From the NCBI GenBank assembly GCA_050945915.1, contig JBMNTV010000009.1, positions 1 through 45,763 of the forward strand: a DNA stretch of 45,763 bases, read 5' to 3'. This document shows positions 41,902 to 45,763 of this stretch, piece by piece. A program made the position numbers and the translations under genes. Position 1 is the stretch's first letter. Each line of letters begins with the position of its first letter. This stretch comes from CALNBC01 sp050945915. Lineage in GTDB: Bacteria; Bacillota; Clostridia; Christensenellales; CALWSW01. The notes under the pieces were generated by a model. That model saw nothing but the letters and a program-made list of their open reading frames with translations. It was not told where the DNA came from and made no database searches.

Positions 41902-43464
41902 TTACTTGGCGTTCCAGTGCTTTTCCGCTGCGGCGGCAAGCCTGTCGTAGATTCCACTGTCGCGCCACGCGAGGAAAGCATCGCGGAAGATCTCGTAGAA
42001 TTCCTTATAGACTTCGTGATGGGCCATGTTCGGCTCGACGAAGCCGTCGGTGTGGACCATGCTGTCGACTGCTTCTTCAACACTGCTGAAGATGCCCACA
42101 GCCGTTGCGCCCAGGATAGCAGCGCCGACGAGGCTGCAATCGAAGATCTTGAGCTTTTCGACGGGTACACCGTAAACATCCGCCTGGATCTGACGCCACA
42201 GGGGAGACTTTGCGCCGCCGCCGGAGAGACGGATCACGTCAAAGGGACGACCCAGAACGCGCTGCATCGCAGCGATGCTCATGTTCAGCTCGTAGGCGAC
42301 GCCCTCGAGAACCGCACGGGCCATTTCGGGCTTTCCGTGGGCGGGGGTGATGCCGACGTAGCCAGCACGGGCGGCGTCGCAGTAATAGGGGGTCAGCTGG
42401 CCCTGCAGGAAGGGGAAGTAGATCAGGCCGCGGCTGCCGACGGCGGCGTTGGCAGCTTCGGCGCAGATGATATCGTACACATCCTGGCCGGTCGACTTGC
42501 TCACGGCTGCTTCCGCGTCGCAGAAAGTATCCCGGAACCACTTGAGGTTGGAGGCCGCCATAGTCACCTGGCCTTCCATGTCCCACTTGCCGGGATTGGC
42601 GTGGCCGGAGAAGTAGATCTCATGCTGCGGCTCCGGATATACCTTGTCAACGGCGGCCACGATAACGCCTGCCGTACCGATAGTGATTTCGGTCATGCCT
42701 TCCTTGATGATGCCGGACCCGACTGCTGCGCACTGCTGGTCGCCGCCGCCGACACAGATGGGAGTGCCCGCGGCAAAGCCCGTGAGCTCGGCAGCCTTGG
42801 CGGAAACCACGCCGACCTGGCGGGCGGGTTTCTTGACCGGAGGCAGCTTCTCGCGGGAGACGTTGATCGCGTCGAGCAGCTCATCAGACCAGTCCAGCTT
42901 AGCAACGTCCATCATGCCGTTCATGGCGAGGGAGGAAGGATCGGTAAAGACCTCTTCGGAGCCCAGCTGGTGGAGCAGCCATTCCTGTCCATTGACGAAC
43001 AGATAAGCCTTTTCGTAAAGATCCGGGCGATTGTCCCTGACCCATTTGAACTTGGAATAGGAGAAGCCCGGCGTCATGGCAGAGGCTGCGATTCCGTAGT
43101 ACTTGTCGATACCGAAATGGGTTGCAATCCACTGGGCTTCCTTGGTGGCCCGCACGTCGCTCCAGACGATGGAGTCTTCGATGGGATTCCAATCTTTGTC
43201 AATCGCAAAGAATGTGCCGCGCTGGCTCGAAATGGCAATCGAGCCGATCTCTCTGGGATCGATACCGGATTTTGCAATTGCTTCCTTGCTCGTTTCGCAC
43301 AGGGCATTCCACAGATCCCAAGGATCCTGTTCTACCCAGCCTGCGTTGGGGAAGGTGCACGGATAGCTTCTGTACGCATGAGACAGCGGCGTTCCGTTCA
43401 AATCAAAAATCATCGTTTTCAGACCGGTGGTTCCTGCATCGATGCCAACAACATACTGTGCCAT
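41902..43464 (-). CDS. FGGY carbohydrate kinase, xylulokinase-like
   Basis: A 520-residue sugar kinase. The N-terminal phosphate loop is GIDAGTTGLKTMIFDLNG, a WVEQDPWDLW segment follows, then GSIAISSQRGTFFAID, the catalytic-base region in CVGGGDQQCAAVGSG, the TIGTAGVI loop and the adenosine motif RLSGGGAKSPLWRQIQADV. The similarity is closest to xylulokinase, but several sugar or polyol substrates are possible within FGGY. AGGAGGGAG precedes ATG 43464. No transporter or isomerase is adjacent in the window. Confidence 0.82.
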   Translation of the reverse strand: MAQYVVGIDAGTTGLKTMIFDLNGTPLSHAYRSYPCTFPNAGWVEQDPWDLWNALCETSKEAIAKSGIDPREIGSIAISSQRGTFFAIDKDWNPIEDSIVWSDVRATKEAQWIATHFGIDKYYGIAASAMTPGFSYSKFKWVRDNRPDLYEKAYLFVNGQEWLLHQLGSEEVFTDPSSLAMNGMMDVAKLDWSDELLDAINVSREKLPPVKKPARQVGVVSAKAAELTGFAAGTPICVGGGDQQCAAVGSGIIKEGMTEITIGTAGVIVAAVDKVYPEPQHEIYFSGHANPGKWDMEGQVTMAASNLKWFRDTFCDAEAAVSKSTGQDVYDIICAEAANAAVGSRGLIYFPFLQGQLTPYYCDAARAGYVGITPAHGKPEMARAVLEGVAYELNMSIAAMQRVLGRPFDVIRLSGGGAKSPLWRQIQADVYGVPVEKLKIFDCSLVGAAILGATAVGIFSSVEEAVDSMVHTDGFVEPNMAHHEVYKEFYEIFRDAFLAWRDSGIYDRLAAAAEKHWNAK

Positions 43465-43538
43465 TTTTACTCCCTCCTGTCATTTATGTGTGCCTATCGG
43501 CGTGAAAAAGGACGGTATTACTGTATCGATCAATACTT

Positions 43539-43572
43539 CGAAAATTAGAAATCCGAAAATAGAAATTTTCTA
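43539..43572. promoter_or_regulatory. Direct and inverted repeats upstream of the kinase (candidate operator)
   Basis: CGAAAATTAGAAAT (43539-43552) is followed after one base by CGAAAATAGAAAT (43554-43566). The latter overlaps a near-palindrome TAGAAATTTTCTA. The position, 75-110 bp before the kinase start, suits a repressor site. Confidence 0.45.
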
Positions 43573-43975
43573 ATATTATGGCATATATTTTCAACATTGG
43601 CAAGGCAAATAGCGTACTGTTCAGAAACGGCTATTCGGCCAGTAACTATTTACGAAAAACTTGCATGGTCTGTTGTCGCTCGCCATTTTCGTTTCAAAAC
43701 ATTCAATGCTTTCAATATGTCCTGCTACGGCCGTCCTGTCCGGGCCTTGGGTTTGAAGTCGCATTTTGACGTTTGAGAGTACAGTGGCTCTCGGCAGGCG
43801 ATTCTCTTTTCTGTTACGCCTTTTGTGTTTCGTTTCAAAAGCGGTCGAAAGACCGCTTTTTTTATGATGATGCATCCCCTGCTTTCCTTTGCCGAAGCTG
43901 GCGGCAAGGCATAGTTTTGTTGATTAAGGGCATGACTCCTTTCATACATAACTGGCGGAGTAAACGTGGGAAACT
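43573..43975. other. Intergenic region with an orphan terminator
   Basis: About 400 bp between kinase and pst promoters. No convincing gene. A 13-bp direct repeat TTTCGTTTCAAAA occurs near 43686 and 43828. The hairpin at 43837-43863 is a complete terminator without an obvious upstream gene, so a small RNA or a lost gene could lie here. Confidence 0.5.
43837..43863 (+). terminator. Orphan terminator
   Basis: AAAAGCGGTC, GAAA tetraloop, GACCGCTTTT, then further T residues: an ideal rho-independent terminator in the plus direction with no recognised gene before it. Confidence 0.85.
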
Positions 43976-44030
43976 TAACATGAATTTAAACTGAATCTGA
44001 ACTTGCCTTTAAACTCTTTGCTGTAAGATT
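43976..44030 (+). promoter_or_regulatory. PhoP-type Pho box and promoter of pst
   Basis: Four hexamers spaced exactly 11 bp apart: TTAACA (43976), TTAAAC (43987), CTGAAC (43998) and TTTAAA (44009). This is the period of tandem PhoP binding sites in Gram-positive bacteria. A -10 element TAAGAT lies at 44025-44030 and no -35 hexamer is present, as usual for activator-dependent pho promoters. It predicts induction by phosphate starvation. Confidence 0.75.
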
Positions 44031-44079
44031 TGAATTGTCAAAGAATAGCGATGGAGACTAAGAAAAGGAAAGAAAAAGA

Positions 44080-44934
44080 ATGATCAAAAAAATGGGATGG
44101 TTGCTCATCATAGCGATGCTGTCAGTCTTTTTTGCAGGCTGCGGAGATGTGGGCTTTAACGACATCGTTGTGGTTTCCAGGGAAGATGGATCGGGTACCA
44201 GAGGGGCGTTCGTCGAACTGTTTGGCATAGAAGAAAAGGAAGCCAACGGAAACAGGACCGATCACACCACAGACGAAGCCATCGTCGTAAACAGTACTTC
44301 GATTGTGATCACCACGGTTGCCGGCAATGAGAACGCCATCGGGTATATCTCCCTCGGTTCTATGAATGATATCGTCAAAGCAGTCAGGGTGGATGGAGCG
44401 GAACCCACCGCGGAAAATATCAAAATCAATGCTTATTCGGTATCCAGGCCTTTTACCATCGCAACTAGGGATGACCTCAGCGAACTTGCTCGGGATTTTA
44501 TCGATTTTATCCTTAGCAGCGACGGACAAACGATCGTGGAAGACAATGGCTACATCGCTTTTTCGGAAAAAGGGCCGTACAGCGGCTCCATGCCATCCGG
44601 AAAAGTGGTGGTTGCAGGGTCTTCGTCTGTAACGCCGGTCATGGAAAAGTTGAAAGAGGCTTACTTGAAGTGGAACACCCGCGCAGAGATTGAAATCCAG
44701 ACCAGTGATTCCACCACAGGCTTAAAGTCGGCGATGGAAGGAACCTGTGATATCGCCATGGCATCCAGAGACCTGAAGGACAGTGAGTTGCCGAACTTGA
44801 AGCCCACAGTGATAGCCATGGACGGGCTTGCCGTCATCGTAAACAAGGAAAATGCGATAGACAATCTTACAAGCGACCAGATTCAGGGCATTTTCAAAGG
44901 GGAAATCACTTCCTGGGATGAAGTTGCCGAATAA
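44080..44934 (+). CDS. pstS: Phosphate-binding lipoprotein PstS with permuted halves
   Basis: A 284-residue extracellular phosphate-binding lipoprotein (lipobox VFFAGC) feeding the PstCAB transporter. The half that normally comes second is first here: VVVSREDGSGTRGAFVELFG, then TVAGNENAIGYISLGSMNDI and ARDFIDFILSSDGQTIVEDNG. After a short linker comes the half that is normally first: GKVVVAGSSSVTPVMEKLKE, GTCDIAMASRDLKDSELPN, TVIAMDGLAVIVNKEN and IQGIFKGEITSWDEVAE at the C-terminus. The protein is therefore a circular permutation of the classic PstS fold. AAGGAAAG precedes ATG 44080. Confidence 0.9.
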   Translation: MIKKMGWLLIIAMLSVFFAGCGDVGFNDIVVVSREDGSGTRGAFVELFGIEEKEANGNRTDHTTDEAIVVNSTSIVITTVAGNENAIGYISLGSMNDIVKAVRVDGAEPTAENIKINAYSVSRPFTIATRDDLSELARDFIDFILSSDGQTIVEDNGYIAFSEKGPYSGSMPSGKVVVAGSSSVTPVMEKLKEAYLKWNTRAEIEIQTSDSTTGLKSAMEGTCDIAMASRDLKDSELPNLKPTVIAMDGLAVIVNKENAIDNLTSDQIQGIFKGEITSWDEVAE

Positions 44935-44938
44935 CAAT

Positions 44939-44985
44939 GCGAGCCGGCAGGGGCATTTGATTAGTTCCAAGGGCTCGCACCGGCT
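44939..44985 (+). other. Intercistronic stem-loop between pstS and pstC
   Basis: GCGAGCC (44939-44945) pairs with GGCTCGC (44972-44978). An alternative AGCCGG/CCGGCT pairing overlaps it. No T run follows. Such loops often protect the upstream binding-protein message so that PstS exceeds the membrane subunits. Confidence 0.6.
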
Positions 44986-45001
44986 TTGAGGGGTAACATC
45001 G

Positions 45002-45763
45002 ATGAAACAACACAAAGAGCGCATCATGAAGGCAGTATTTTTCATTGCTGCCTGCACATCCATTCTGGCAGTTGCACTGATTTGCCTGTTTTTGCTGATC
45101 AACGGCATCCCTGCCATGGCTGAAATCGGAATCTTCGATTTTCTGCTGGGCACAAGCTGGAAACCGAATAATATACCTCCTTCTTTCGGGATTTTGCCTA
45201 TGATTCTGGGAAGCATCTATGTGACTGCCGGCGCCGTGCTGATCGGGGTGCCCATAGGGATTTTGACGGCTGTTTTCATGGCCTGTTACTGTCCCAAGGG
45301 GCTGTACCGCATCTTGAAGCCCGCCATCAATCTGCTTGCAGGGATCCCGTCCATCATCTACGGATTCTTCGGGCTTGTCGTATTGGTGCCTTTTATTCGG
45401 GATACCTTTGGAGGCACCGGAAGCAGTATGCTGACGGCATCCATTCTCCTGGGCATCATGATCCTGCCCACCATTGTCAGTGTAAGCGAATCCGCCATCC
45501 GGGCAGTCCCCAAAAGCTATTATGAAGGCGGGCTGGCGCTGGGAGCCAGCCACGAAAGGAGCGCGTTTTTCGTAACGATTCCGGCGGCAAAATCCGGCAT
45601 CATGGCTGCCGTTGTGCTGGGAATCGGCAGAGCAATCGGAGAGACCATGGCGGTCATCATGGTGGCGGGAAACCAGGCAAGGATGCCGGATGGCCTGTTG
45701 AAAGGCGTGAGGACGCTGACAGCCAACATCATCATCGAAATGGGCTATGCCGCTGAGCTGCAC
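45002..45763 (+). CDS. pstC: Phosphate ABC transporter permease PstC, 3' end missing
   Basis: The first 254 codons of the inner-membrane permease, open to the window end. An N-terminal helix (about 10-33) is followed by the periplasmic-side segment FLLGTSWKP, then further helices with GIPSIIYGFFGLVVLVPFIR and the cytoplasmic coupling loop GGLALGASHERSAFFVTIPAA (EAA-type). GIGRAIGETMAVIMVAGN is typical of PstC. ATG 45002 is preceded by GAGGGG. pstA and pstB presumably follow outside the window. Confidence 0.93.
   Translation, partial: MKQHKERIMKAVFFIAACTSILAVALICLFLLINGIPAMAEIGIFDFLLGTSWKPNNIPPSFGILPMILGSIYVTAGAVLIGVPIGILTAVFMACYCPKGLYRILKPAINLLAGIPSIIYGFFGLVVLVPFIRDTFGGTGSSMLTASILLGIMILPTIVSVSESAIRAVPKSYYEGGLALGASHERSAFFVTIPAAKSGIMAAVVLGIGRAIGETMAVIMVAGNQARMPDGLLKGVRTLTANIIIEMGYAAELH

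Noticed and set aside
44906..45763. Long minus-strand open frame opposite pstC
   Set aside because: It is the antisense shadow of a clear PstC frame; composition is His/Gln/Asp-rich and matches no protein.

Overview
The window reads as a chromosomal segment of a Gram-positive anaerobe of the class Clostridia. The evidence is Gram-positive style ribosome binding sites, TTG and GTG starts, a T-box in front of thrS, a GatCAB amidotransferase, lipoprotein signals, a CD1871A-type small CXXC protein beside a TlpA thioredoxin and a 4Fe-4S membrane protein, and a PhoP-type box before pst genes. The backbone is visibly GC-rich. Two accessory islands are AT-richer. The genus cannot be fixed from this sequence alone.

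Layout. 1-6494 is backbone: a 5'-truncated glycerol kinase, T-box-controlled thrS, a tlpA / CXXC microprotein / 4Fe-4S protein operon, and a DUF4282-like zinc-ribbon membrane protein. 6531-16667 is an inserted element of about 10.1 kb bounded by 11-bp inverted repeats. It carries a large serine recombinase, a TnpW-like small gene, an HK97-type major capsid protein with no other recognisable virion gene, small genes, an array of GTGGCAG/CTGCCAC heptamers, a primase-helicase, and a BlaI/BlaR1-type sensor pair without a beta-lactamase. It sits inside what looks like the native terminator between two convergent genes. 16734-31379 is backbone again: gatCAB, a MerR regulator next to a secreted fumarate-reductase-like flavoprotein, a HAD phosphatase, a polysaccharide deacetylase, a CNNM/CBS membrane protein with an esterase, a peptidoglycan-binding protein divergent from a zinc-ribbon RecX, a P1-family peptidase and an extended AcpS. 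31456-35416 is a heterodimeric ABC exporter behind a strong promoter and a long, structured 5' leader.

35703-40357 is a decaying island at a tRNA-Ser pair. The 3' end of tRNA-Ser(GCU) plus its terminator is duplicated as a 103/102-bp direct repeat. Between the copies lie a frameshifted cas3, an N-terminally truncated cas7, a truncated-looking putative defence gene and a broken parA. The tail of another serine recombinase lies just outside. The final part (40687-45763) holds a serine hydrolase of the beta-lactamase fold, an FGGY sugar kinase, and the start of a pst phosphate operon. That operon has a four-repeat Pho box, a PstS whose two halves are in swapped order, and a pstC cut by the window edge.

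The strongest candidate for an under-described system is the 6531-16667 element. It looks like a minimal, capsid-encoding, terminase-less satellite or transposon. The leader RNA at 31491-31740 is the second candidate.
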